DNA of 64,000 bases. It comes from Azoarcus sp. CIB (GTDB taxonomy: Bacteria > Pseudomonadota > Gammaproteobacteria > Burkholderiales > Rhodocyclaceae). This document shows positions 52,821 to 62,293 of the stretch, in pieces. The DNA is taken from positions 248,001-312,000 of the forward strand of contig NZ_CP011072.1 of assembly GCF_001190925.1 (NCBI RefSeq). The letters run 5' to 3'. A program made the translations under genes and the position numbers. Below the pieces are notes generated by a model. That model did no database searches. It was given only the letters and a program-made list of their open reading frames with translations, and had not been told where the DNA came from. Positions within the stretch are counted from its first letter, which is position 1. Each line of letters begins with the position of its first letter.

Positions 52821-53593
52821 TGAAAGACATGCAAAAACCCGAACGCAGCAAGAGCATCTTCCGTTTCGCTGCTCCCCAGATGTTCTACCCCCTGGCCGGC
52901 CGGCTTGCTCCCTGGTTCGCGGGCGTCGCAGCGATCCTCGCGGCGATCGGTCTTTGGCTGGGATTCTTCGTCGCGCCGACCGATGCCGTTCAGGGCGACG
53001 TCTATCGCGTCATCTACATCCACGTCGCCGCGGCCTGGATGTCGATGTTCATCTATATGGTCATGGCCTTCTGGTCCTTTGTCGGGCTGGTCATGAACAC
53101 CCGCCTGTCCTTCATCATGTCGCAGGCGCTCGCGCCTACCGGCGCCATGTTCTGCTTCGTCGCGCTGTGGACCGGCGCACTGTGGGGCAAGCCGACCTGG
53201 GGCGCCTACTGGGTATGGGACGCGCGCCTGACTTCCCAGTTATTGCTCCTTTTCCTGTATCTGGGATTCATGGCGCTCACCCGCGCAATCGAAGACCCTC
53301 GCCGCGCAGACAAGGCCGGGGCGATCATCGCGCTCGTCGGCGCGGTCAACGTCCCGATCATCTATTTTTCGGTGAAGTGGTGGAACACCCTGCACCAGGG
53401 TGCTTCCGTCAGTCTCAACAAGGCGCCTTCGATGGCGACGACCATGCTGACCGGGATGCTGGTCATGGCGTTTGCCGCGTGGGCCTACACCATCGCGGTC
53501 ACGCTGTGGCGCGTGCGTTCGCTGATCCTTGAACGCGAACGTCATACCGAGTGGGTCGCGGCCGAACTGAACGCGCTGGAGGGCAAGATCTGA
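52817..53593 (+). CDS. ccmC: Haem-handling protein CcmC
   Basis: The 258-residue membrane protein has the tryptophan-rich haem-binding signature WGAYWVWDARLTSQ (about 120) between helices, and flanking His in YIHVAAAWMS and NTLHQGAS as probable haem ligands. It loads haem onto CcmE. The start overlaps the ccmB stop by 4 bases. Confidence 0.95.
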   Translation: MMKDMQKPERSKSIFRFAAPQMFYPLAGRLAPWFAGVAAILAAIGLWLGFFVAPTDAVQGDVYRVIYIHVAAAWMSMFIYMVMAFWSFVGLVMNTRLSFIMSQALAPTGAMFCFVALWTGALWGKPTWGAYWVWDARLTSQLLLLFLYLGFMALTRAIEDPRRADKAGAIIALVGAVNVPIIYFSVKWWNTLHQGASVSLNKAPSMATTMLTGMLVMAFAAWAYTIAVTLWRVRSLILERERHTEWVAAELNALEGKI

Positions 53594-53805
53594 TGCAGTG
53601 GGAATCCTGGAGTGCCTTCTGGGACATGGGTGGATTCGCCCCCTTCGTGTGGGGCAGTTACGGCGTGATGCTGTTGCTCGTGATCGGGGAACTGATCCTC
53701 GTCGTGCGTCGTCGTAGGGATACCGTACGGCGCCTGTTGCGCCTGCGTCGGGCCAATGCGGCCGGCGCGGGCGGGCGCCGTGCTTTTGAGGAGATCGTTG
53801 AATGA
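53593..53805 (+). CDS. ccmD: Small Ccm protein CcmD
   Basis: The 70-residue protein has one membrane helix ([20 protein letters not shown]) and a basic tail ([15 protein letters not shown]), the pattern of CcmD. The ATG overlaps the ccmC stop as TGATG, and ccmE overlaps its end. It stabilises CcmC-CcmE release of haem. Confidence 0.9.
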   Translation: MQWESWSAFWDMGGFAPFVWGSYGVMLLLVIGELILVVRRRRDTVRRLLRLRRANAAGAGGRRAFEEIVE

Positions 53806-54248
53806 AACCCCGTAGCAAACGGCTGATGCTGCTCGGCGGCGCTGTCGCACTGCTGATCGGGGCGGTGGCGCTCGTGCTCACCGCCTTCCAGGAGAACCTC
53901 GTGTTCTTCCATACCCCCACCGAAGTCGCCGAAGGCAAGGCACCGAGCGGGCGCACCTTCCGCATCGGCGGTCTGGTCGAGCCCGGCTCGATCAAGCGCG
54001 CGGCCGACGGCCTGACCGTGCAGTTCGCGATCACCGACACCGCGAAGGTCATTCCCGTGACCTACAAGGGCTCGCTGCCTGATCTCTTCAGCGAGGGCAA
54101 GGGCGCGGTCGTGCAGGGCAAGATGGGCCCGGACGGCCAGTTCACCGCCTCCGAGGTGCTCGCCAAGCACGACGAGAACTACATGCCGCCCGAAGCGCAG
54201 CACGCGGTCGACCAAGCGCAGAAGACCGCCAAGACGGTGAAGCAATGA
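53802..54248 (+). CDS. ccmE: Haem chaperone CcmE
   Basis: The 148-residue protein has an N-terminal anchor ([19 protein letters not shown]) and an OB-fold with the haem-binding His in [11 protein letters not shown], as in all CcmE. It carries haem covalently to apocytochrome. It overlaps ccmD and ccmF by 4 bases each. Confidence 0.96.
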   Translation: MKPRSKRLMLLGGAVALLIGAVALVLTAFQENLVFFHTPTEVAEGKAPSGRTFRIGGLVEPGSIKRAADGLTVQFAITDTAKVIPVTYKGSLPDLFSEGKGAVVQGKMGPDGQFTASEVLAKHDENYMPPEAQHAVDQAQKTAKTVKQ

Positions 54249-56218
54249 TTCCCGAACTCGGCCATTTCTCCCTCATCCTCGCGCTGATCCTCGCTTTCGT
54301 GCAGGGCGTGGTGCCGCTCATCGGCGCGAGCCGCAACCGCCTCGCACTGATGTCCGTCGGTCGCACCGCCGCGCAGGGTCAGTTCCTGTTCATCGCGTTT
54401 TCGTTCGGCTGTCTCACCTGGTCCTTCATCAACAGCGATTTCTCCCTGCAACTGGCCGCCAGCAACTCGCACTCGGCAACCCCGCTGATCTACAGGATCA
54501 CCGGCGTGTGGGGCAACCACGAGGGCTCGCTGCTGCTGTGGTCGATGTCGCTCGCGCTGTGGACCGTCGCCGTGACGGTGTTCAGCCGCAACCTGCCCGA
54601 GATCTTCATGGCGCGCGTGCTCGGCGTGCTCGGTCTGGTGAGCAGCGGCTTCCTGCTGTTCCTGCTGGTCACCTCCAACCCGTTCGACCGCATCCTGCCC
54701 GGCGCACCCGAAGGCCGCGACCTCAATCCGCTGCTGCAGGATCCGGGCATGATCATCCATCCGCCGCTGCTCTACATGGGCTACGTCGGCTTCTCGGTCG
54801 CCTTCGCATTCGCGATCGCCGCGCTCCTCTCCGGCCGCATGGATGCCGCCTGGGCACGCTGGTCGCGTCCGTGGACGATCGTCGCGTGGGTCTTCCTTAC
54901 TTCCGGCATCGCCATCGGCTCAGGCTGGGCCTACTACGAGCTCGGCTGGGGCGGCTGGTGGTTCTGGGATCCGGTCGAGAACGCGTCCTTCATGCCGTGG
55001 TTGCTGGGCACCGCACTGATGCACTCGCTGGCAGTCACCGAGAAGCGCGGCGCCTTCCGCAGCTGGACCGTCCTCCTCGCCATCGGCGCGTTCTCGCTGT
55101 CGCTGATGGGCACCTTCCTCGTCCGCTCGGGCGTGCTGACCTCGGTGCACGCGTTCGCCACCGATCCCGCACGCGGCCTCTTCGTGCTGGCGCTGCTGGT
55201 CGTCGTGATCGGCGTCTCTCTGACGCTGTTCGCGTGGCGTGCGCCCACCCTGGCCGGGGGCGGCAGCTTCGGCCTCGTGTCGCGCGAGGCCTCGCTGCTC
55301 GGCAACAACGTCCTGCTGTCCGTCGCCTGTGGCTCCGTGCTGCTCGGCACGCTCTATCCGCTGTTCATCGATGCGCTGAACCTCGGCAAGATCTCGGTCG
55401 GGCCGCCGTACTTCGAAACCGTGTTCGTGCCGCTGATGACACCGGTGATCGTGCTGATGATGATCGGCCCCTTCGTCCGCTGGAAGGGCGATGAAGGCAA
55501 CCGCGTCCTGCGCAAGATCGCCCCGGGTCTGGTTGCGAGTGTCGTCCTCGGGATCGGTGCCGCTTTCGCGATCGGTCACGTCACGTGGCGTACCGCCCTG
55601 GGGCTATCCCTTGCGGCGTGGGTCCTGATCGGCAGCGCCCAGATCCTGTGGCAGCGTCTCGCCGACCGTCAGGGTGCGGGAGCGGGTTCCCGCCTGCGCA
55701 GCATTCCCGCAGCGTGGTGGGGCATGTGGTTCGCCCACCTGGGGATCGGCGTGTTCATCATCGGCGTCGCCTTGGTCGGCAGTCTCAACAGCCAGATCCA
55801 GGTGAAGATGCTGCCGGGCGACACCGCACAGCTCGCCGGTTACACCTTCACCTTCCGCGGCGTCGCGGACGCTCCGGGACCGAACTACGCTGCCGCGCGT
55901 GCCACGATCGATGTGAGCCGCGGGGGCGTCACGTTTGCGACGCTGACGCCGGAGAAGCGCTTCTATGAAGCGCAGGGCATGCCGATGACCGAGGCTTCGA
56001 TCGACATCGGCCCGCTCCGCGACGTGTACGTGAACCTCGGCGACCAGCTCGAGGACGGCTCTTGGGTCGTGGGCCTGTTCTACCGTCCGTTCATCAGCTG
56101 GATCTGGGTCGGTTGCACCTTGATGGCGCTGGGTGGCATCTTCGCCGCCGCAGACCGCCGCTACCGCCGTCTTGCCGAGCGCGAAGCCCCTGCGGGGGCG
56201 GCGCGCCAGGCTGCTTGA
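54245..56218 (+). CDS. ccmF: Cytochrome c haem lyase subunit CcmF
   Basis: The 657-residue polytopic membrane protein has the WWD haem motif [19 protein letters not shown] (about residues 235-253). It joins haem from CcmE to apocytochrome together with CcmH and CcmI. Length and motif are standard. The start overlaps ccmE (ATGA), and ccmG follows 8 bases later. Confidence 0.96.
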   Translation: MIPELGHFSLILALILAFVQGVVPLIGASRNRLALMSVGRTAAQGQFLFIAFSFGCLTWSFINSDFSLQLAASNSHSATPLIYRITGVWGNHEGSLLLWSMSLALWTVAVTVFSRNLPEIFMARVLGVLGLVSSGFLLFLLVTSNPFDRILPGAPEGRDLNPLLQDPGMIIHPPLLYMGYVGFSVAFAFAIAALLSGRMDAAWARWSRPWTIVAWVFLTSGIAIGSGWAYYELGWGGWWFWDPVENASFMPWLLGTALMHSLAVTEKRGAFRSWTVLLAIGAFSLSLMGTFLVRSGVLTSVHAFATDPARGLFVLALLVVVIGVSLTLFAWRAPTLAGGGSFGLVSREASLLGNNVLLSVACGSVLLGTLYPLFIDALNLGKISVGPPYFETVFVPLMTPVIVLMMIGPFVRWKGDEGNRVLRKIAPGLVASVVLGIGAAFAIGHVTWRTALGLSLAAWVLIGSAQILWQRLADRQGAGAGSRLRSIPAAWWGMWFAHLGIGVFIIGVALVGSLNSQIQVKMLPGDTAQLAGYTFTFRGVADAPGPNYAAARATIDVSRGGVTFATLTPEKRFYEAQGMPMTEASIDIGPLRDVYVNLGDQLEDGSWVVGLFYRPFISWIWVGCTLMALGGIFAAADRRYRRLAEREAPAGAARQAA

Positions 56219-56226
56219 GAGGTTTC

Positions 56227-56823
56227 ATGAAAGCGAAGTTCCTGGTTCCCCTGTTCATCTTCCTGCTGCTGGCGGGATTTCTCGGTTATGGATTGAAGCT
56301 CAACCCGCGCGAGGTTCCGTCGCCGCTGATCGGCAAACCCGCGCCGGCGTTCCGCGTGCCGCAGCTGCAGGCCGAAGACAAGTTCATCTCGCCCGAAGAC
56401 CTCAAGGGGCGCGTGTGGCTCCTCAACGTCTGGGCGTCCTGGTGCATCTCGTGCCGCTATGAGCATCCGGTGCTGGTCGATTTCGCCCGCACCAGTCCGG
56501 TGCCCATCATCGGTCTCAACTACAAGGAAGTGCGCGGCGACGGCGCGCTCGACGTGAAGGGCCTCGATCCCGCGACCGAGCTCACAAGCGCCCGCCAGCG
56601 TGCGCGCCAGTGGCTCGTCGAGCACGGAGGCGATCCGTACATGGTGTCGGCAGTGGATCTGGACGGGCGCATCGGCATCGACTACGGCGTTTACGGTGTT
56701 CCGGAAACTTTCCTGATCGACCAGCAAGGTGTGATCCGCTACAAACACATCGGTCCGATTACCCCGGAATCGCTGCGCGACGTGCTGATTCCCAAGATCG
56801 CGGAGTTGCAACGTGCGAGCTGA
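56227..56823 (+). CDS. ccmG: Thiol-disulfide oxidoreductase CcmG/DsbE
   Basis: The 198-residue protein has a membrane anchor (VPLFIFLLLAGFLGYGLKL) and a thioredoxin domain with NVWASWCISCRYEHP and cis-Pro in GVYGVPETFLID. It reduces apocytochrome CXXCH cysteines. The start at 56227 is supported by GAGG upstream and by family length. It reads directly into ccmH. Confidence 0.94.
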   Translation: MKAKFLVPLFIFLLLAGFLGYGLKLNPREVPSPLIGKPAPAFRVPQLQAEDKFISPEDLKGRVWLLNVWASWCISCRYEHPVLVDFARTSPVPIIGLNYKEVRGDGALDVKGLDPATELTSARQRARQWLVEHGGDPYMVSAVDLDGRIGIDYGVYGVPETFLIDQQGVIRYKHIGPITPESLRDVLIPKIAELQRAS

Positions 56824-56827
56824 CCTG

Positions 56828-57304
56828 ATGCGCCGCTTGGCGCTTGTTGCGGCCCTGCTTTTTCCGGTGGTGGGCCAGGCCGGCGAAGCGGTTCCGGTCT
56901 CCGACGACCCCGTCCTCGAGGAACGCGTCATGCGCCTGTCGCACGACCTGCGTTGCCTCGTCTGCCAGAACCAGTCGATCGCGGAATCCAACGCGCCGCT
57001 GGCGGTGGATCTGCGCAACCAGGTGCGCGAGCAGTTCCTCGCGGGCAAGGACGAAGCTGCCGTCGTGGACTACCTCGTTGCCCGCTACGGTGATTTCGTC
57101 CTCTATCTGCCGCCGTTCAAGGGAGCAACCCTGTTGCTCTGGCTCGGACCGGGGCTGCTGCTCGTCGCCGGAGCCGGATGGCTCGGCTGGCGCCTGCGCA
57201 GGCGCGTTCGCGAAGTTCCGCCGCCCCTGAGCGCGGAAGAGCATGCCCGCGCCTCTGCCCTGCTTGACGGCTCTGCCAAACCTTCCCAGGAGTCCCGCTC
57301 GTGA
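56828..57304 (+). CDS. ccmH: Cytochrome c assembly thiol protein CcmH
   Basis: The 158-residue protein has a signal peptide (LALVAALLFPVVGQAG), the conserved LRCLVCQNQSIAESNAPLA thiol motif and a C-terminal helix (TLLLWLGPGLLLVAGAGWLGW). The ATG at 56828 was preferred to a GTG at 56813, which lies inside ccmG. CcmH reduces or holds apocytochromes for CcmF. ccmI overlaps its stop with GTG. Confidence 0.93.
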   Translation: MRRLALVAALLFPVVGQAGEAVPVSDDPVLEERVMRLSHDLRCLVCQNQSIAESNAPLAVDLRNQVREQFLAGKDEAAVVDYLVARYGDFVLYLPPFKGATLLLWLGPGLLLVAGAGWLGWRLRRRVREVPPPLSAEEHARASALLDGSAKPSQESRS

Positions 57305-58572
57305 CTGTTTTCCTGATCCTGGCCACCATGCTGGTGGCCGGTGCCCTGCTGCTCGTGATTCCGCCCATGCTGGGGACGGGAGCCAAGGCGCGCGAACATG
57401 CTGCACGTCAGGAACAGGCGCGTACCGTACTGATTGTGCTGCGCGAGCAACTCGCCGAACTCGAAGCCGACCACGTTGCGGGGCGCATCGCGGAGGCCGA
57501 CTACAAGCGTTCTCGCGAAGAGCTCGAGCAGCGCGCGCTGACGGAGGCCGGCACGGCCGAGGCCGGCGTCGACGCCGCCCCCGCCCGTGGCTGGGCGCTC
57601 GGCGTGGTCTTCGCCGTGCCGGTTCTCGCGGTGGCCGTGTACCTCATCCTCGGCACCCCTGAGGGACTCGATCCCGCCAGCGCCAAACCCGCGCCCGAAG
57701 CGGGCCACCAGATCACGCCCGAGCAGATGCAGGCGATGGTGTCCCAACTCGCCGAGCGCCTCGAACGCGAGCCTGGCGACGTGCAGGGCTGGATGATGCT
57801 GGGCCGGTCGTTCGCCGTGATGCAGAACTTCCAGGGCGCCGTTGCGACGTGGAACAGGATCGGCAGGAATATTCCGGATCATCCCGACATTCTCGCCGAC
57901 TGGGCTGACCTGCTTGCCGGCGCAGGCGGACGCAAGTTCGAGGGGGATCCCGACCGGCTCATCGCGCGTGCCCTCGAGCTGGCGCCGAATCACGTCAAGG
58001 CGCTGGCGCTTTCGGGTACGTCCGCGTTCGTCCGTCACGACTACGCGACCGCGTCCGCCCAATGGGAGAAGATCCTCGCCACCATGCCGCCCGGTGACGG
58101 TGCGTACAGCTCGATTCTGGCTAGCATCAACGAGGCCCGCACGAAGGGAGGGATGGCCCAGCTGAATCCGCCTGCCGGTGCTCAGGTGGCGGGAATTGGT
58201 GGTGCGGCCCGGGAAGACGGCGCCCAGGCCTCGTCGGCCCCCCTCACGTTGCGCGGCCGACTGAGCCTGTCGCCCGAGCTCGCACAACAAGCCGGTAGCG
58301 ATGCGACTGTGTTTGTCTTTGCGCGTCCGCCGCAGGGCGGCATGCCGATTGCCGCTTTGCGCATGCGCGCCGGCGACCTGCCCGTCGATTTCGATTTCAG
58401 CAACGCACAACGCATGTCGCAGGGCCCCCTGCCGGAGCAGATCGCCGTCGGTGCGCGGCTGTCGAAGGGCGGTAGTGCGACAGCTGCCGCCGGCGATCTC
58501 GAAAGCCAGACGGTGCTGGCCTCGCCGGACGCCCAGGGCGTCAGCGTCGTGATCGACCGCGTGCGCAAGTAA
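57301..58572 (+). CDS. ccmI: Cytochrome c assembly TPR protein CcmI
   Basis: The 423-residue protein has two N-terminal membrane helices (about 2-22 and 95-115) separated by a coiled-coil stretch with EQLAELEADHVAG. A TPR domain follows (GWMMLGRSFAVMQNFQGAVATW), and the C-terminal part is a beta domain. CcmI chaperones apocytochrome for the CcmFH lyase. The GTG start is overlapped with the ccmH stop. It ends the ccm operon. Confidence 0.92.
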   Translation: MTVFLILATMLVAGALLLVIPPMLGTGAKAREHAARQEQARTVLIVLREQLAELEADHVAGRIAEADYKRSREELEQRALTEAGTAEAGVDAAPARGWALGVVFAVPVLAVAVYLILGTPEGLDPASAKPAPEAGHQITPEQMQAMVSQLAERLEREPGDVQGWMMLGRSFAVMQNFQGAVATWNRIGRNIPDHPDILADWADLLAGAGGRKFEGDPDRLIARALELAPNHVKALALSGTSAFVRHDYATASAQWEKILATMPPGDGAYSSILASINEARTKGGMAQLNPPAGAQVAGIGGAAREDGAQASSAPLTLRGRLSLSPELAQQAGSDATVFVFARPPQGGMPIAALRMRAGDLPVDFDFSNAQRMSQGPLPEQIAVGARLSKGGSATAAAGDLESQTVLASPDAQGVSVVIDRVRK

Positions 58573-58594
58573 GCGCCGCTTCTGCATAAATCGA

Positions 58595-58633
58595 GGGGCG
58601 TGGTGCCGCTGGCATCACGCCCCTTTCTTTGTT
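58595..58633 (+). terminator. Terminator after ccmI
   Basis: GC-rich 13-base arms (58595-58607 and 58611-58623) with one G-U pair, a GCT loop and TTTCTTTGTTT after. It ends the ccm operon. The following 270 bases (58634-58896) hold no gene that I can support. Confidence 0.88.
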
Positions 58634-58896
58634 TACGGGTTTGGGGCGAGGCACCGGCGGATGGCTGCGCACGCCCAGCGACGTTCCCTGGCTCCGACCG
58701 ATCAAGGCTGGGTGAGGAACCTCGATCACATCGGATAGCGCGCCTCGCCCGCTACCCGCCGCGCCTGTCGCGATCAGCCTGAGCGATCCATGCTCACCGA
58801 ATGGATCCGAGACGGCGTTGAAGACCTGCCTGAACGCGCACAGACCGCGGAACCGCATGGCGGGAGTCGGCGGTGATGCGTTGATTCTCCAGGCGC

Positions 58897-58925
58897 AAAA
58901 AAGCCGCCCCACTCAGTGGGGCGGC
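58897..58925 (-). terminator. Terminator of the propeller-cytochrome operon
   Basis: On the minus strand, arms of 10 bases (58903-58912 and 58916-58925) around TCA, followed by six T residues. It stands 36 bases after the stop of the 400-residue propeller gene. Confidence 0.85.
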
Positions 58926-58960
58926 CCGGGTGCTGCCGTGAAACTATCCTGCCGCTTCGC

Positions 58961-60163
58961 TCAAATCGCCGGACGGATATGGGCAACACCGCCGTAGCTG
59001 CCGATCCAGAGGTCCCCTTCCTTCGTCGTCGTCATCGAGAATACGGTGTCGTTGAACAGGCCATCGGCGGACTTCATGACGCGGAACTGATTGCCTTCCT
59101 TGACCGCCAGGCCGTTGTTCGTGCCTATCCACAGACGATTCTGCTGGTCGCGGTGCAGCATGAAGACATGGTTGCCAGGCAGTCCCTCGACGGTCGTGTA
59201 GTTCGTCCATTTCTGGCCGTCGTAATGCGCCAGGCCGCCACCCCAGGTGCCGGACCACACCGTGCCGTCCTCGTCGACGACGAGTGCAATGATGTAGTTC
59301 GGGTTGTAAGCCTGGTCGATCCCCTCGAGACCCATCTCGCGCTTCTGCTGGGCGTGGTGCAGCGATTCCTTCGCGGGATCGCTCTTGTAAGCGATGTCCT
59401 GCTTGACCTTGTCGTAGTCCGCACCGACGCCGCGGGAGTGGTTCCAGTTCTCCCACTTGCCATCCATGAAGCGGGCCATACCGCCTTCGGTCGCGAGCCA
59501 CATTTCACCGTTCTTGCCTTCGGCGAGGCCGTACACCCAGTCGTTCGGGAGGCCGCCGCTGGTGCTTTCGACGGTATGGAGTTCCCAAGCCGCCGGATCC
59601 TTGAGCTTGCCGCCGCGGACGCGGTTTACGCCCGACCAGGTTGCGATCCAGATGTCGCCCGTACGGGTTTCGACCACGTCATACACGAAGGCGTCGCCCA
59701 ATCCTTCGGGAATGTTGTAGGTGTCCCACGTGCCGGTCTTTTCGTCCAGCATCGACATGCCGCCGCCGTAGGTACCGACGGTGATCTTGCCCTGCACCCG
59801 ACCGACATAGAACATGCCGTTCGACAGCAGGCCGCTCTGGTTGTCGAACATCTTGTATTCGTCGGTGCGCGTGTCGTAGCGGATGACGCCGCCAGAGGTC
59901 GCGACCCAGATCACGCCGTTGTCGGCAAAGATCTTCTTGACGTTCTTGTTGCCGACGCGGAAATGGGTGAATTTCTCGTTGGGGTCCACGCCGACCTTCC
60001 CCTCGCGGGTCTCCTGGCCACCGGCCGCCGATTGGGCGCCGGCCGGTGCGCTCGCAACGGAGGCGGGTGCGGGGGCCTTGGCCTGCTGCTGGCCGAGCGT
60101 ATAGGCGCCGGCAATCGCGACGGCGCCGACGATGGCGGCGACGGCTGCAACTTTGTAACTCAT
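58961..60163 (-). CDS. Membrane-anchored beta-propeller protein
   Basis: The 400-residue protein has an N-terminal anchor (VAAVAAIVGAVAIAGAYTLG) and an Ala/Pro linker, then a repeated unit of about 40 residues. Recurrent patterns such as G(D/E)(I/L/M)W(I/L)(A/G)T...G(V/L) (for example ETRTGDIWIATWSGVNR and NGEMWLATEGGMARF) identify the reg_prop beta-propeller type that occurs in two-component sensor input domains. Here the propeller stands alone as an exported protein. It is paralogous to the next gene. An in-frame extension to 60574 is shadow; start 60163 opens the anchor. It is the last gene of the operon. Confidence 0.87.
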   Translation of the reverse strand: MSYKVAAVAAIVGAVAIAGAYTLGQQQAKAPAPASVASAPAGAQSAAGGQETREGKVGVDPNEKFTHFRVGNKNVKKIFADNGVIWVATSGGVIRYDTRTDEYKMFDNQSGLLSNGMFYVGRVQGKITVGTYGGGMSMLDEKTGTWDTYNIPEGLGDAFVYDVVETRTGDIWIATWSGVNRVRGGKLKDPAAWELHTVESTSGGLPNDWVYGLAEGKNGEMWLATEGGMARFMDGKWENWNHSRGVGADYDKVKQDIAYKSDPAKESLHHAQQKREMGLEGIDQAYNPNYIIALVVDEDGTVWSGTWGGGLAHYDGQKWTNYTTVEGLPGNHVFMLHRDQQNRLWIGTNNGLAVKEGNQFRVMKSADGLFNDTVFSMTTTKEGDLWIGSYGGVAHIRPAI

Positions 60164-60251
60164 GCGAAAGACTCCAGTTAAAGTTCCGGTTGTCGCTCGG
60201 CCGGCGGGGGCCGCAGAACGGTCCGCCGGCGCGTCCGACCTTGAGTGTGGA

Positions 60252-61331
60252 TTACTTGCCGATGACCGAGACGCCGCGGCGTGTGCCGACCCAGATGTCG
60301 CCGTTGTCGGCTGCCGCAATCGTGTACACGTGCGAGTCGAGCAGACCTTCCTTGGTCGTGAAGGAGCGCCAGTTCTTGCCGTCGAAGCGCGATACGCCCT
60401 TGTCGGTGCCGAACCAGAACACGCCTTGCTTGTCCTGCGCCATCGAATACACGATGTTGCCGACCAGCCCGTCCTTGCTGTTGTAGTTCTTCCAGGACTT
60501 GCCGTCGAAGCGCGCGACCCCGCCACCCCACGTGCCGACCCACGCATCGCCCTGCGGGTCGATGTGCATCGCAAACGAGTAGTTCGGATTGTAGGTCGGC
60601 TGGCCGTGCTCCATCGTCGTCAGGTCGTGGCGCGACCGCGTGCCAAGGCCCGTGTTGCTCGATGCGGGGAGCTGTTCCGCGTTCGGTGCGCCCAGGCCGT
60701 CCTTGTGCGTCCAGGACTTCCACGTCTTGCCGTCGAACATCGACACGCCGCCTTCGGTTGCGAACCACGCGCGTCCCTTGGCGTCGACGTCAAGGCCGTA
60801 CACCCACTCGTTGATGAGTTCCTTGACGTATTTCTTGAATTCGCCGGTCTTGACGTTGTAGTGGTTCACGCCCGCCCAGGTGCCAATCCAGAGGTTGCCA
60901 TCCTTGTCGTTGGCGTAGGAGTAGATCCAATAGTCGGCGAGGCCATGCATCGGGAAGTAGGTTTTCCACTTGCCGTCCTTGTAGCGCGAGGCTCCGCCGG
61001 CGTTGGTGCCGAACCACTTGTAACCCTGCGAATCGATACCTACGGCAAACACGTATTCGTTCGCGAGTCCGTCAGCACGCGTAAAGGTGTTGCGCGGCTT
61101 GCGTGTCGAGAGGTCGATCTCATGCACCCCGGTCGATGTGCCCACCCAGATGGTGTTGGTGCCTTTCTCGATGGTCAGTGCGCGCACGTAAACGGTGTCA
61201 CCGACATTGAAGGTCTCACGGACCCGGTAGTCGGGCGCCGGTGCCTGGGCAAAGGCGGATCCGGTCATGCAGGTGAGGGCAAGTCCGACCGCCGCGAGGG
61301 CGGTTCGTGCGTGCTGCAGATTCAGGGTCAT
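60252..61331 (-). CDS. Exported beta-propeller protein, paralogue
   Basis: The 359-residue protein has a signal peptide (TALAAVGLALTCMTGSAFA) and about seven copies of the same propeller unit as the neighbouring 400-residue protein (WVGTSTGVHEIDL, KWFGTNAGGASRYKDG, LWIGTWAGVNHY, FWFGTDKGVSRFDGK, IWVGTRRGVSVIG). It has no transmembrane helix, so it is periplasmic. The start overlaps the cytochrome stop as ATGA. A ligand-sensing or binding role in the periplasm for the kinase upstream is inference. Confidence 0.88.
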   Translation of the reverse strand: MTLNLQHARTALAAVGLALTCMTGSAFAQAPAPDYRVRETFNVGDTVYVRALTIEKGTNTIWVGTSTGVHEIDLSTRKPRNTFTRADGLANEYVFAVGIDSQGYKWFGTNAGGASRYKDGKWKTYFPMHGLADYWIYSYANDKDGNLWIGTWAGVNHYNVKTGEFKKYVKELINEWVYGLDVDAKGRAWFATEGGVSMFDGKTWKSWTHKDGLGAPNAEQLPASSNTGLGTRSRHDLTTMEHGQPTYNPNYSFAMHIDPQGDAWVGTWGGGVARFDGKSWKNYNSKDGLVGNIVYSMAQDKQGVFWFGTDKGVSRFDGKNWRSFTTKEGLLDSHVYTIAAADNGDIWVGTRRGVSVIGK

Positions 61332-61642
61332 CGTTGAAGTGTCCGTAAGTAAGCTATTACATCGAGTATTTCTTGATCCCTAAGGATGCCGGCGAATGAC
61401 GGCATCATAATCTTGCCGCTCTTGATGGTGGCGAGCAACATCATGTCGGGTTGCATCAGGCGTTCCCCGCGCGAAAAATGCGGAGCGTTCGGTATCGCAC
61501 TGTGTCCGCCGGGGCCATGGCAACCGATGCAATGCTGGTTGTAGATCCGTTGCCCTTCGATTACGTTCGCCGCGAAGGTGCTGCCAGATACCAGCATCGC
61601 TGAGGTCAGGGCGGATATTCCGATTGCGCGGATGATCGTCAC
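61328..61642 (-). CDS. Small periplasmic cytochrome c
   Basis: The 104-residue protein begins at GTG with AGGAG 7 bases before it, and has a signal peptide (AIGISALTSAMLVSGSTFA). It holds one CIGCH haem site and a Met-rich distal region (SGKIMMPSFAG), as in class I cytochromes. A longer ORF reading to 61696 lacks a ribosome site. It sits between the propeller gene and the Sel1 gene with overlaps on both sides, so it is co-translated with the propeller protein. Confidence 0.9.
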   Translation of the reverse strand: MTIIRAIGISALTSAMLVSGSTFAANVIEGQRIYNQHCIGCHGPGGHSAIPNAPHFSRGERLMQPDMMLLATIKSGKIMMPSFAGILRDQEILDVIAYLRTLQR

Positions 61643-62292
61643 TTGCGCGCTCCTTTCTTCCCTGTCCCCAAAATACCCGCAAGCCGTGTTTCCCACTGAT
61701 CGGCGTTCGCAGCATCGGCGGTGAAACCGTACTTGCCTCCGCGGTAGCCCTGCGCGACTGCCCGGATGGCATCGACTTCACCGAGCTCGGCTGCCTTGAG
61801 GAGCATTTCACGCGCTTCCGGGGTGTCGGAATTTTCGGCCCCGAGGCGCTTGTCGCCCCGCACGAAGGCGAGGGCCATCGTGACGATCGCGAGCCTGTGC
61901 CCCTTACTGGCCGCCGAGCGCATCAGGCGGCCTGCATCTGCATCATTGGGGGCCTTCGCTTCGCCCGTGAAGTACATCTTTGCCAGCCCGTATTCGCCAT
62001 CGGTGTCGCCTTGGTCGGCAGCCTTCGTAAGGTAGGGCACTGCTTCATCGTCGAGTTCGGCGCTGTCAAGGATCGAACCGTACAGCGCCTGGGCCGCAGC
62101 ATGGCCCGCATCCGCAGCCTTCTTCAGAGGCTCCATCGCGCCCGCAACGTCATTCACACGATAGGCGTCGTATCCCCGCTTGTAGTCGGCTTCGGCGTCC
62201 GCAAGTGCCGCGGCGCTCGTCATGAACAGTGTCAATGCGAAAAGCGTATGGCTGAAAGCGGGAACGAACTTCTCAGTTCCGGGAAGCTTCAT
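61639..62292 (-). CDS. Exported Sel1-repeat protein
   Basis: The 217-residue protein has a signal peptide (FSHTLFALTLFMTSAAALA) and Sel1-like TPR repeats (AMEPLKKAADAGHAAAQALYG, then AVPYLTKAADQGDTDGEYGLAKMY, and further copies). Such repeats make protein-protein contacts, often in signalling. The start at 62292 fits the signal peptide. The stop overlaps the GTG start of the cytochrome gene. It lies 1 base after the NtrC-type regulator stop. Confidence 0.88.
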   Translation of the reverse strand: MKLPGTEKFVPAFSHTLFALTLFMTSAAALADAEADYKRGYDAYRVNDVAGAMEPLKKAADAGHAAAQALYGSILDSAELDDEAVPYLTKAADQGDTDGEYGLAKMYFTGEAKAPNDADAGRLMRSAASKGHRLAIVTMALAFVRGDKRLGAENSDTPEAREMLLKAAELGEVDAIRAVAQGYRGGKYGFTADAANADQWETRLAGILGTGKKGARK

Positions 62293-62293
62293 G

